Source: Candidatus Omnitrophota bacterium (GTDB lineage: Bacteria; Omnitrophota; Gorgyraeia; Zapsychrales; Zapsychraceae). From it: DNA of 52,011 nucleotides. Made by a program: the position numbers and the translations under genes. The notes under the pieces were generated by a model. That model did no database searches. It was given only the letters and a program-made list of their open reading frames with translations, and was not told the origin of the DNA. This document shows positions 33,901 through 41,819 of the stretch, piece by piece (position 1 is the stretch's first letter; the number at the start of each line of letters is the position of its first letter). The stretch spans positions 166,364 through 218,374 of the forward strand of contig JAJDCB010000024.1 of the NCBI GenBank assembly GCA_029261065.1. The letters are read 5' to 3'.

Positions 33901-35849
33901 TTTGATGGACAAGGGTTTACACATCCCCAACTATTATTTATGACATCCACGCCGTTATTAGCTCCATAGACGATGGCCTCAGCAAGTTCTGAACTTAAAC
34001 CTGAACCATCATCCGATAGTGCTTTTAAGGGCATTATTTTCGCTTGCGGAGCAATACCAATAATACCAGTCGAATTATTACCTATCGCAGCAATTGTTCC
34101 TGAAACGTGTGTTCCATGTCCATGAACATCAGTTGGATTATTATCAGGTGATTTAGCAGTAACACAATTATCAAATGCATCATAGCTCACACATGTTGTA
34201 AAATCATAACCTCTTACATCATCAACATATCCATTACCATCCGAATCAGACCCATTTACGGTTTCACTCGTATTAGACCAAATATTAGTAACAAGATCCG
34301 AATGCACCCAGTCAACACCTGTATCAACAACACCCACAACAATTCCTAAACCTTGCTCAAGATCCCAAGCCGATTCCATCTGCATTTTTGTAACATTCCA
34401 TAGACTGCTATAAAAAGTATCATTAGGTGTTAAATCCGCTTTCATCACATAATCTGGATGAGCGTATTCAACGTGAGGATCATCGGAAAAAAGTTCACAA
34501 ACCTTCTCAATATCTAGATTCGCTGGAACCTCCATAACATAGGTATTTGTTAAATCAGGAGTTTGCGCACCTGGATCAATCCGTTCAGATCTATCGCTAA
34601 ATTTTGTTTTTGCGGTTTGTATCATCTGATCTAAATGCTGTTTTGCCTCATGTGTTGTTTTATTATGTTTCTTGAAAAACAACCCCTTAGCACCACTAAC
34701 CTTACAATGCGCATTAAGTTTATCAATCGAATCTGAGCCATCGGTAACAGCATCTTGAAATTTCTTATTTTTAGCTAGTAGACAATGTGCACATTCATTT
34801 AAAGCATGATCCCCTTCACTCTTAAACTTAATAACAAATCGTCCCTTTGCATGATTTAATTGTTGTGGTTCCTCTATTTGGGCATCATCCTCTATACTTT
34901 CATCTAAAATTCTTTCTCCCATTTGTTCTCCAACGCCCCCTCTGACAACAGGATCCACTGATGGCTGGGAATCGAACTCGGGTATTGAATCGGTTACTTC
35001 ACTAACATCCGCTAACAATACAACCTCCTCAATTTTTTTAACCTCTTGCTCAACTTGAATCTCTATACTCTCTACAACATCTTTCACCATTTCTAAAGCT
35101 GGCGATTGAAGCTCTTGGGTTTCCTCTATTACACCTTGTGTCTGTTCGGCAACGTCTTCAAAATAATCAACAAGAAAATCACTAAATTCTTCTTCATATC
35201 CGGTATTATCCTCAAGCTCTAAATGACTTGCTTGGGATTCTAAGCTCTCTGATTCTTGCGTTGCAACATCCAATGCCACAGCCCCTTCATTTGATGTTAT
35301 AGAAACAACTTCTAATTCCTCAAATGTATTATCATTTTTATTTTCTATTTCATTACTATTTTGGAAATAAACTTTCGTTACGCTTGAAGTATTTTGGGTG
35401 GGGGTATCAATTATATTTTCGTTTTGAACATCGTTAAACGCAAAACTATCAAAATCTTCTTCTATATCATCAAAGTGTGTCGTTTCTATATTTTGAAAAG
35501 TTACATCAACAGATACATCATCTTGCTGATTCTCTTTAACATTAGTAGTTTGTAAAAAAAGACTCTCATTTTCTTCATCAACCTCGCCAACAGCTACAAT
35601 AGATATACGAATGACGTCTTCAATGGTATTGGTCTCAACGACTGAGGCAAACTCTAGATTATCATAATCAATATTTTCTGCTATAGGCGCCTTAACAAAA
35701 TTCACGTAAGCATCCCTTAGAGAGGTCATTTGTTCTATCGTATATTCTTTAAAATTCTCAACCTGACTTGAAGATAGCGTTGCAAACAAAAAAAGAAACA
35801 TCACACAAAACAGACCAATTTTGGTCCAAATAATCGCTTTATTTTCCAT
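30945..35849 (-). CDS. Very large exported subtilase with Ig-like repeats and a DUF4215 Cys-rich C-terminus
   Basis: About 1634 residues from ATG 35849, chosen because AAAGGA lies 9 bases upstream (a GTG at 35873 has no such site). Order: signal peptide (IGLFCVMFLFLFATLSSS); a strongly acidic Glu/Asp/Val-rich stretch to about 330; an I9-like propeptide (GRFVIKFKSEG to PHVEYAHPDY); peptidase S8 with D509 (GVVDTGVDW), H578 (HGHGTHVSG) and S736 (GTSMAAPHVAG); two putative Ig-like domains; three related modules starting ITSP or LTAP with FQWS/FSWT; then from about 1335 to the end tandem Cys-rich DUF4215-type units (CDDGN...DGCSS). Secreted or surface proteolysis is expected. No sorting anchor was recognised. 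Confidence 0.93.
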   Translation of the reverse strand: MENKAIIWTKIGLFCVMFLFLFATLSSSQVENFKEYTIEQMTSLRDAYVNFVKAPIAENIDYDNLEFASVVETNTIEDVIRISIVAVGEVDEENESLFLQTTNVKENQQDDVSVDVTFQNIETTHFDDIEEDFDSFAFNDVQNENIIDTPTQNTSSVTKVYFQNSNEIENKNDNTFEELEVVSITSNEGAVALDVATQESESLESQASHLELEDNTGYEEEFSDFLVDYFEDVAEQTQGVIEETQELQSPALEMVKDVVESIEIQVEQEVKKIEEVVLLADVSEVTDSIPEFDSQPSVDPVVRGGVGEQMGERILDESIEDDAQIEEPQQLNHAKGRFVIKFKSEGDHALNECAHCLLAKNKKFQDAVTDGSDSIDKLNAHCKVSGAKGLFFKKHNKTTHEAKQHLDQMIQTAKTKFSDRSERIDPGAQTPDLTNTYVMEVPANLDIEKVCELFSDDPHVEYAHPDYVMKADLTPNDTFYSSLWNVTKMQMESAWDLEQGLGIVVGVVDTGVDWVHSDLVTNIWSNTSETVNGSDSDGNGYVDDVRGYDFTTCVSYDAFDNCVTAKSPDNNPTDVHGHGTHVSGTIAAIGNNSTGIIGIAPQAKIMPLKALSDDGSGLSSELAEAIVYGANNGVDVINNSWGCVNPCPSNPTTESAVQTAHGLGVVVVFSAGNETDDVANYSPQNKSTTITVAASDQSDNKATFSNYGSLLDVTAPGVSIWSSTPSNTYSSWQGTSMAAPHVAGLAALILAEYPTYSNEKVRTVLRKTADDVETTGFDINSGYGRINGLNALTLTTVSPVLTSVGNKSVVEASNLAFTVTATDPNSDTTTMTALLSNANPLSTIGATYTDNGDNTASFSWTPALGQSGTTQTLVFTTTDPDTFLDQETITISVTPANLPPILTAIGSQFTVDGDVLSFAVAATDPNADALTLSALLDNGNALSSIGATFTDNGDGTGNFSWTSDIAQLGASFGIDFTVTDSGSATDTERVTVTVADVGKITSPVDASTLSSSSITFQWSAGTNVTQYWLGIGTSFSAVSTPPYFDTYGASQGTNTSVTLSNIVPIDDNPVYVRLWTQINGQWYTRDYMYSTLQADTPATLTAPVIGTTLSTTTTTFSWTQGKSVTEYWLKIGTTSGAGDVYDSSQGTATSVTISELPLQGNLFYVTLRSKISGVFNDQAYVFTTAIVSPEITSPAPASTVSLPTTTFQWSSSVGVTQFWLTVGTSLGDSDIFAQAMGTSTSVAVSSITIDGSPIYVTLQYLQNGTFSSDDYVFQTAISPNACGELVVVTACGNATLPVSPVGIVPASCPTGCTGSVFAWCNANGTRDTTIDGCVVIPVCGDSVVGSGEGCDDGNTSNGDGCSSSCQTEVCGNGTVDSGEGCDDGNIFNNDGCSSVCVLEPFCGDGIIDSGEACDDGNSVSGDGCSSLCVVEAFCGDGNLDPSESCDDGNTVGGDGCAADCSFDPFCGDGSVDSGESCDDGNTANEDGCSSACVLEICGDSVIQAGLGETCDSNSQSCTTSTGYAGTESCNGSCTGFGTCSTTEFCGDSVINGTEVCDDGSSLNGQPNQCNSGCTGTTASVCGNSIVESGESCDDGNTDPVDGCDSSCQIGATCGDNVCESGETFLNCFSDCVAF

Positions 35850-36116
35850 GTTTAACGTCCTTTTTAATGACACAATTATTGCTTATAACTACACTCTAAA
35901 TATGCCATTTATGGTTGTATTTGCAATAGGTTATGATATCTACGAGAAAGCGTTTTCTCGCATTGAGACAAAAATTTTCTAACTATTGTAAGGTTAAAGA
36001 GTTTAACTCGTAATTAAAAAGTAAGGTGTTTGAATTTTTTAAAAATTATTGTAAATTGTTTTTAAAGGGTAAGAAAATGGTAGGAATACCACTCATAACT
36101 GCGGTATTTATTTGAT
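35850..36116. other. 267-bp intergenic stretch upstream of the subtilase
   Basis: AT-rich. Contains a short hairpin CGAGAAA-GCGT-TTTCTCG (35943-35960) without a T-run, and AATACC...GGTATT (6 bp) just after the preceding gene's stop. A weak TTGCAA-18-TATTTA pair is the only promoter candidate for the subtilase. Nothing else seen. Confidence 0.5.
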
Positions 36117-37670
36117 TTAAAACCTTGCTGTAGCACCTAAACGGAGGGCAAAAGAGTCCCAATTGACCTCATTAAGTTGAGTCTCAAGAATAGCACCACT
36201 ATTAAAAAAGGTGCGATCAACACCCGCATCTGTCTCCCAACTTTGGATATCCCAATTAAAATTGAAGCTCCAGGTATCATTAACATAATATTCGCCACCG
36301 GTTCTAAAAACATAACCCCTTCCTTCAGCTTCATGCTCAAAGCTTTTAGGGTGTTTAAAATCGGTTCTAAGATTCCAATCGGCTTCCGCGTAATAATCAG
36401 CCCAATGATACTCAAATCTAACAAAACCACTAAATCTATCTTTTTGTCCAAATAACGAAAAGCCAGCCCAAGGACCGTCCCACTCTGTTTCATAACGACT
36501 ATCCAACCCGGAAAACGCTCCGAAACCAGGAAGCGATTGAAACCCATCTTTTGTTTCTAAATTTTGTTCGTGATAAGAATAACCACCTAATAACGTCAAA
36601 TGCAATTTATCAGATTCAAGCATTTCTGCGTATTGATCTAAATGAATACGAAATCCAACCCCTCCACTTAAATCAAGGGTATTACCATCTTCGGTCTTAT
36701 TATTTGATCTAGAAAACTCAAGCGTTCTATTGTCTCCAAGAAAATCAGAATCTTGATTATCCCCGCCGACAATTTGACCATATCCACCAATACCATCTAA
36801 CACAATGTGTTCAGCTAAGACAACTTCTGCTTTTCCTTGTAATTCAAATATTTGTATATCTGTCCACTCTAATTCTGAAAGAATGTTGGGTGAGGTGCCA
36901 GCGCTTGTTCCAGCAATCGTCCAGTTGAGTTCATCTTGACGATAACCGCCAGTCGCTTCAAAGCTTGCTTCAATCCCATCAAATTCATCTGAACTATAGG
37001 AATACTTACTTTTAGTAAATCGACTTTTCGTCTTTCTAGGTTTGTAGGCCTCTTCTTCCCACTCCATATCCTCATCGTATTCGCCTAAACTCTCAATAGC
37101 AATCTCAGCTTCACGTTCAACATCTTCTTCATAGGAGTAGTCTGATACATCCTCTTCATAATAATTTTCCATATCAGACTGAGGTTCAAAATCAACATAA
37201 GAATCATCGTATTCTTCTTCAGGCGATTCATAATCATAATCAGAATCATACTCATCAGAATAATTAGCAACAACTTTATCTGGATAAACGGTTATTTGAA
37301 AATCATCGATAGGATCAGCATATGCCGCTTGTTCTTCTATAATAGAGGGCCCTAGATCTTCTTCAGGTGAATCGTATTTCTCTATATATTCGGCATAATA
37401 GTCAGTTGACTCGTTAAATGCATATTCATCTGGTTCTTCCGTCATTTCATCAGAAATGATCTCAGATTCGTTATAACATACATCACTCCAGTCCAAATCC
37501 AAATCAGCGTTTTGACGTTTAGCTATACAACCGAATTCCTGATCAATTTTTGCATTTTTATCTATTAGTTCAACAGCATAAACATTTGAAAATAATAAGC
37601 TTACAGCTGTGAATTCGAAAATAGCAACAAAAAGAACACAATTTTTTAATTTTTTAATCATTTTTCTCAT
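36117..37670 (-). CDS. Acidic outer-membrane protein, Protochlamydia-type barrel
   Basis: About 517 residues from ATG 37670 (TTG 37679 and ATG 37661 are alternatives; none has a clear ribosome site). Signal peptide LKNCVLFVAIFEFTAVSLLF...VYA. Residues 60-215 are extraordinarily rich in Asp, Glu, Tyr and Ser. From about 230 on it is a barrel with DELNWTIAG, NILSELEWTDIQIFELQGKA, IVLDGIGGYGQIVGGDN, and a final DSFALRLGATARF ending in Phe. The NWTIAG and NILSELEW motifs resemble the Protochlamydia outer membrane protein family. I recognise that from motifs, without alignment. Own promoter of the TATGGTATACTT type. Confidence 0.8.
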   Translation of the reverse strand: MRKMIKKLKNCVLFVAIFEFTAVSLLFSNVYAVELIDKNAKIDQEFGCIAKRQNADLDLDWSDVCYNESEIISDEMTEEPDEYAFNESTDYYAEYIEKYDSPEEDLGPSIIEEQAAYADPIDDFQITVYPDKVVANYSDEYDSDYDYESPEEEYDDSYVDFEPQSDMENYYEEDVSDYSYEEDVEREAEIAIESLGEYDEDMEWEEEAYKPRKTKSRFTKSKYSYSSDEFDGIEASFEATGGYRQDELNWTIAGTSAGTSPNILSELEWTDIQIFELQGKAEVVLAEHIVLDGIGGYGQIVGGDNQDSDFLGDNRTLEFSRSNNKTEDGNTLDLSGGVGFRIHLDQYAEMLESDKLHLTLLGGYSYHEQNLETKDGFQSLPGFGAFSGLDSRYETEWDGPWAGFSLFGQKDRFSGFVRFEYHWADYYAEADWNLRTDFKHPKSFEHEAEGRGYVFRTGGEYYVNDTWSFNFNWDIQSWETDAGVDRTFFNSGAILETQLNEVNWDSFALRLGATARF

Positions 37671-37719
37671 TTTTTTCAATTATTTACTAAAAAGAACATC
37701 TTTTAGGAAGAATAATGGA

Positions 37720-37748
37720 AGTATACCATATATCGATGCAAAAGCAAA
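37720..37748 (-). promoter_or_regulatory. Promoter of the acidic outer-membrane protein gene
   Basis: Minus strand TTTGCT (37743-37748), 17 nt ending TATGG, then TATACT (37720-37725) in an extended -10. Same pattern as the promoters at 40041 and 41708. Confidence 0.6.
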
Positions 37749-37780
37749 TTTTCATGGTTGTGTGAATTGCGGGAGACCAC

Positions 37781-37816
37781 AAAAAGCTTTAGGAGCCCAC
37801 AGTGGGCCCCTCTAAA
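37781..37816 (-). terminator. GC-rich hairpin with T-run after the NTF2-like gene
   Basis: On the minus strand the stem TTTAG-AGGGGCCCAC with GTGGGCTCC-TAAA (one mismatch) is followed by GCTTTTT. It lies 60 bases after the NTF2-like stop codon, and a second palindrome GTGGCCCGGCCAC (37841-37853) lies between. The 75-bp block is far richer in GC than its surroundings. Confidence 0.55.
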
Positions 37817-37876
37817 TACTCTCATGCTTCCGCGTACTGTGTGGCCCGGCCACCGCGCCAGCCATAAATTAAACAA

Positions 37877-38305
37877 TTACCCGCGTATCGTTTCGTCCAT
37901 AAGATTATTATGACTCCCAATAACAACCCATCTTTCCGGTTGTCGTTGCCAGGTCATGGTATAACGGCGGATAACTCTTTTACCACCTTCTGAATTTTTC
38001 TCGATCGTAAAAATAAAGTACTGAACAATTGCGATGTCGCCATGGAGACGGATATCGATAGGGCGCAGCTCACATATGATAATTTTAGTCGATTTCGTCC
38101 AAAAACCTACCCACTTATTTAACCAAGGTCGATCAATGTTAATTGGACTCTCATGTCCAAAGCCTAAAAAATCATTATGAATATATTTAATAAATTCATC
38201 AACACGCCCATTAATCAAATGATCCCAATGCTCTTCCAACGAGCCCCATACACTCAATTGATCTTCATTCCAGTGACTTGGTTTAGATGAGGTTAAATGT
38301 GACAT
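37877..38305 (-). CDS. NTF2/SnoaL-like protein
   Basis: 142 residues, no signal peptide. Segments WGSLEEHWDHLINGRVDEFI, HNDFLGFGHESP, and a C-terminal strand pair MTWQRQPERWVVIGSHNN match the NTF2-like (DUF4440/SnoaL) cone fold, in which an N-terminal helix covers a curved sheet. Members bind or convert small molecules; many are of unknown function. Stands alone between the outer-membrane protein and the cold-shock gene. Confidence 0.75.
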   Translation of the reverse strand: MSHLTSSKPSHWNEDQLSVWGSLEEHWDHLINGRVDEFIKYIHNDFLGFGHESPINIDRPWLNKWVGFWTKSTKIIICELRPIDIRLHGDIAIVQYFIFTIEKNSEGGKRVIRRYTMTWQRQPERWVVIGSHNNLMDETIRG

Positions 38306-38429
38306 GATTTTTTGATCTCCCCGTTCAATGACTTAATTTGGTTTTTATAAAGTGTAGTAAATTTATTACGAAAGGACCCATTTACGCTCAAAAAAACTAT
38401 TCTTAGTAACGTCTTTGGATAAGACAAAT

Positions 38430-38475
38430 AAAAAAAGAACAAGACCTTTCATCTCATTGATAAAAGATCTTGTTC
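38430..38475 (-). terminator. Intrinsic terminator of the cold-shock gene
   Basis: Minus strand GAACAAGATCTTT pairs with AAAGGTCTTGTTC around an 11-to-13-nt loop and is followed by seven Ts (plus-strand As 38430-38436). It begins 9 bases after the stop codon. The clearest intrinsic terminator in the window. Confidence 0.9.
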
Positions 38476-38483
38476 ATTTTGGT

Positions 38484-38684
38484 TTATACTTTCACAACGT
38501 TCGTTGCTTGTGCGCCTTTTGGACCATCAGTAATTTCAAATTCTACGTCTTCACCTTCAGCTAATGACTTATAACCATCGCCTTGAATTGCAGAAAAATG
38601 AACAAATACATCAGCTCCTGATTCAGGGGTTATAAAACCGTAACCTTTTTGATTACTGAACCACTTAATTTTTCCTTTAACCAT
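38484..38684 (-). CDS. Cold-shock protein (CspA family)
   Basis: 66 residues. RNA-binding motifs [12 protein letters not shown] (RNP1) and DVFVHFSAI (RNP2), then the standard C-terminus [19 protein letters not shown]. Single-stranded nucleic-acid chaperone. GAGGAGG ribosome site upstream. A leader of about 200 nt and a strong terminator make it a single-gene transcript typical of cspA-like genes, whose long leaders act in cold-dependent control. Confidence 0.97.
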   Translation of the reverse strand: MVKGKIKWFSNQKGYGFITPESGADVFVHFSAIQGDGYKSLAEGEDVEFEITDGPKGAQATNVVKV

Positions 38685-38895
38685 TACTAACCTCCTCTTC
38701 TCTACGTGTTGCTAGTAAATAATGGTTGCCTCCTACAGGGAGTATTGTTTCTCCTCTATCTTACGAGGTACTCCTAAAACTTCTTACAAATGAAGAATAC
38801 TTTTAGGGGAAGAATGCTATCCCACTTTCCTTAAGAACAATATTTGGAAAACAAGAACCTTCTTAACCGTTATTTACCACTTAACTACTCATTTT
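38685..38895 (-). promoter_or_regulatory. Long structured 5' leader of the cold-shock gene
   Basis: About 200 nt between predicted start and ATG. Contains a hairpin 38773-38807 (CCTAAAA...TTTTAGG with inner TTCTT/AAGAA) and CTCC-TACAG-GGAG nearer the ATG. Long folded leaders that work as thermosensors are known for cspA mRNAs; this one shares the layout, not a recognised sequence. Confidence 0.55.
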
Positions 38896-38923
38896 AGTAT
38901 GAGCAAAGACTTTTTTTTGTCAA
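38896..38923 (-). promoter_or_regulatory. Promoter of the cold-shock gene
   Basis: Minus strand TTGACA (38918-38923) exact consensus, A-rich 16-nt spacer, CATACT (38896-38901). Confidence 0.6.
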
Positions 38924-38945
38924 TACCTTACTTTCTCCTAATTTG

Positions 38946-39998
38946 TTATACTTTCAGCATTCGCGGATCTTTAGCATACTCTCGTGCCGTCTCAATCGAG
39001 ATAAGATTTTTCCTTACAGCAAGCGATAAACACCGCTCATAAGTATGCATACCTGAGCCATCCTCAGCATCAAGCTGTCCACGAATTTCTACCAAAGCAC
39101 CACGACGAATCATGTTACGAATAGGTAACGTGGCGATTAATATTTCTGTAATAAGAACGCGCTCTTCTCTCTCTTTTCCTGGAACTAACGTTTGACCAAT
39201 GACGCCAGCTAAATTTTCAGCCATTTGAATACAAATCTGCTCTCTCATTCCTGTTGGATAAACATCAATGATTCGATTAATCGTTTCTATGGCATCTGGG
39301 GCATGAACAGTCGTAATGACTAAATGGCCTGTCTCTGCTGTCGTTAAAGCCATCGCAATGGAATCAAGATCTCGAATTTCTCCTACAACAACCACATCAG
39401 GGTCTTGTCTAAGTGAGTATTTAAGAGCATTTGAAAATGTTTGTGTATCTGAGCCTACTTCTCTTTGCACGATCAAACTTTGTTTAGATGTATGAATATA
39501 TTCGATAGGATCTTCAATGGTAATAATCTTACATTTCCGCTCACTATTAATACGATCAACCATAAAATTAAGCGTCGTGGACTTTCCACTTCCAGCCGTA
39601 CCTGAAAGAATAATTAAACCTTTACGTCTTTTCGTTAGTTTAATAACACCTTCAGAAAGCCCCAACTCTTCTTGAGTTCCAATATGACTTGAAATGATAC
39701 GGATAGTAGCAGCGATTTTTAATTTTTCTTTATATACGTTTACACGAAATTGATAATTATCCATACACATAAATGAAAAGTCCAGCTCATGCATGGATAA
39801 AAAGAGCTGTTTTTGCTGCTCATTCATCATGTTATATAACAATTCTTCCATTTCTGAAGCAGGAATAGAAGGCAATTCTGTTGTTTTTAGGTGGCCATGA
39901 ATACGAATAATGGGAGGTTTATCTGAAATGAGATGAACATCTGAGGCGTCTTGATCGATGGCGCTTTGAAGAATGCTTTTTATTTTACTTTGATCCAT
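38946..39998 (-). CDS. Type IV pilus retraction ATPase PilT-like
   Basis: 350 residues, PilT length. Walker A SGTAGSGKSTTLNFMV, Asp box IITIEDPIEY, Walker B QDPDVVVVGEIRDLDSI, His box GHLVITTVHAPDAIETINR. The N-terminal PAS-like half begins KSILQSAIDQDASDVHLIS, as in PilT/PilU. It powers pilus retraction and twitching. The C-terminus lacks the AIRNLIRE signature of PilT in exact form (PIRNMIRRG is present). No other pilus genes here. Confidence 0.92.
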   Translation of the reverse strand: MDQSKIKSILQSAIDQDASDVHLISDKPPIIRIHGHLKTTELPSIPASEMEELLYNMMNEQQKQLFLSMHELDFSFMCMDNYQFRVNVYKEKLKIAATIRIISSHIGTQEELGLSEGVIKLTKRRKGLIILSGTAGSGKSTTLNFMVDRINSERKCKIITIEDPIEYIHTSKQSLIVQREVGSDTQTFSNALKYSLRQDPDVVVVGEIRDLDSIAMALTTAETGHLVITTVHAPDAIETINRIIDVYPTGMREQICIQMAENLAGVIGQTLVPGKEREERVLITEILIATLPIRNMIRRGALVEIRGQLDAEDGSGMHTYERCLSLAVRKNLISIETAREYAKDPRMLKV

Positions 39999-40040
39999 AT
40001 CTTGTTACTTTGTTTCTTAAATCTAGTTACTTATAAGCCA

Positions 40041-40068
40041 AGTATACCATACAACAGATAAAAGCAAA
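40041..40068 (-). promoter_or_regulatory. Promoter of the PilT-like gene
   Basis: Minus strand TTTGCT (40063-40068), 16 nt ending TATGG, then TATACT (40041-40046): an extended -10 of the same TATGGTATACTT type as at 37720. Confidence 0.6.
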
Positions 40069-40087
40069 ATTATATTTAGGCCCTCCG

Positions 40088-41686
40088 TTAAGATGGAATA
40101 AGGCTTAATTGCTGATCAATTTCATTAACCATACTCTGATTGCCTTGATTGGCATATAAATCCTTAGCAATATTAAAATTATCCTTCGCCTCTCTATAAT
40201 CTTTGAGGGCAACATGCGTATATCCTAAATAAGCATGTATGTCCGGTGACCGTGGAAGATGCTGTAAGCCGGCATAAAGCAATTCTAAAGAATTCCTATG
40301 TTGACCTATTTGATTGTACATATTTGCCAAGCTGACATAAGCTTCAATTTGTTTAGTATTAATTCTCAAAGCCCTCTTAAACAGCAAAATCGCATTATTA
40401 GAATCACCTAAGGCTGAATAGGTATCTCCTAGAACGACACATAGACTCGGATCATCAGGCGTATAATTAACAGACATCTTAAGATGATAAAGAGCGGTTT
40501 GATAATCTCCTTGGAACAAATAGCCATAGCCCATGTACTGATGCAAACCAACCATAGCTGAGTTTAATCCCAATGCCTTTTTTAAATATTTAAGAGCCCT
40601 TTCATCCTCTCCCATTTCGTAATAAAGAACCCCTACATTTGAATGTGCTAAGGCCTCATCTAAATTATCATTTAATACTTTTTTTAAATAGTACATAGCC
40701 TCAATTTTATCATCAACAGCTAAATAAGCTAGTGCAAGAGCGTGATACAGCTTTTTATTTATAGAAGAATTTTCTGTATACGGCTTAAACGTTTCAATCG
40801 CCTTTCTATAGTCACCTTCTAAGTAAAAATCCCAACCAATCAAATACGGCTCTTCTCCTAAAATATCCTCCACTTCATTTTTATTAAATCTATCTTGTAT
40901 GTATTCATCATTGAACATTTCACTAAATGACAAAGGAGATTTTTCATTGACCGAAATATTTTTTAAATACGCTAATGGATCTTTTCCAAATCCATCTTCT
41001 AAAACATTCTTAATCCTCTCAATAGCCTTGGCCGGTGCCTTGGCATATTTCTTAGGTAAAATACTTTCTGATTTTTCATCCCCACCAAAATATTGCTGAT
41101 CATCAAAGACAGAAGCCAGCGTATCTGCTCTAACCCGATCATTTTTCTCTTGCATGATTTGCTGCTCTGTCACAAGATGTTCTTTTCGAATAATTTTAAT
41201 GATCCATTCTGGGTTCAAAGCTAAATCTGGAACGATATCAAGAACATATTTGGAGGGTTCCACGCGCCCTTCTGAAAGATATTTAGCGGGAAGTTTTAAT
41301 AAACGAATATACTCCTTAAGAGGCTCGTTAACGACACGAACGCCCTCAATAGATACTTCAATTTCAACAAATTCAGAATTTAATTCGGCAATGTGGGCAA
41401 CCAGTTGTGAAGAATCATACCCACAACCCATTTCGGTGAGGTCATATTTGATGTTATAGAAGGATTCTATAATAGGAGGTTGGGCGATGGCATTATGATC
41501 AACGGTGGTACCTGTTTCAGGATCAATCGTATAGACATTCCACAGATCTACGGGTATTTCTTTCTTTTGGGCGCAAGGGTCATTTGATTCGAATATAGAA
41601 TAATCAAATTCAGAAGATTCTGCCACAACTGTCAAAAACATCAAAATAACACATAGCGTGAAACATCGCTCAAACTTCATAAGCAT
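40088..41686 (-). CDS. Exported TPR protein
   Basis: 532 residues. Signal peptide FTLCVILMFLTVVAES-SE. Residues 40-270 have no recognised domain; from about 285 to 525 seven or more TPR units follow, with typical YLEGDYRKAIETF, ALAHSNVGVLYYEMGEDERA, YLFQGDYQTALYHLKMSVNY and YLGYTHVALKDYREA segments. Periplasmic protein-protein interaction is expected. An extended -10 promoter lies upstream. It neighbours another TPR gene but is separated by 133 bases. Confidence 0.85.
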   Translation of the reverse strand: MLMKFERCFTLCVILMFLTVVAESSEFDYSIFESNDPCAQKKEIPVDLWNVYTIDPETGTTVDHNAIAQPPIIESFYNIKYDLTEMGCGYDSSQLVAHIAELNSEFVEIEVSIEGVRVVNEPLKEYIRLLKLPAKYLSEGRVEPSKYVLDIVPDLALNPEWIIKIIRKEHLVTEQQIMQEKNDRVRADTLASVFDDQQYFGGDEKSESILPKKYAKAPAKAIERIKNVLEDGFGKDPLAYLKNISVNEKSPLSFSEMFNDEYIQDRFNKNEVEDILGEEPYLIGWDFYLEGDYRKAIETFKPYTENSSINKKLYHALALAYLAVDDKIEAMYYLKKVLNDNLDEALAHSNVGVLYYEMGEDERALKYLKKALGLNSAMVGLHQYMGYGYLFQGDYQTALYHLKMSVNYTPDDPSLCVVLGDTYSALGDSNNAILLFKRALRINTKQIEAYVSLANMYNQIGQHRNSLELLYAGLQHLPRSPDIHAYLGYTHVALKDYREAKDNFNIAKDLYANQGNQSMVNEIDQQLSLIPS

Positions 41687-41707
41687 ACTCCTTCTATTAT
41701 ATATAAA

Positions 41708-41716
41708 AGTATACCA
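41708..41716 (-). promoter_or_regulatory. Extended -10 promoter of the exported TPR gene
   Basis: Minus strand TGG-TATACT, third member of the ATGGTATACTT set; no clear -35. Confidence 0.5.
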
Positions 41717-41819
41717 TTAGGTCATTGATATGCTATGAGGAATTAAAATATTAATTTCCAATAGAAAAATAAACTCTAAAGCTTTATATTAGAAGAACTT
41801 ATGATAACACACTGAGAGA

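Noticed and set aside
35943-35960. CGAGAAA-GCGT-TTTCTCG hairpin as terminator of the outer-membrane protein gene
   Set aside because: No T-run follows on the minus strand and it lies more than 150 bases after the stop codon.
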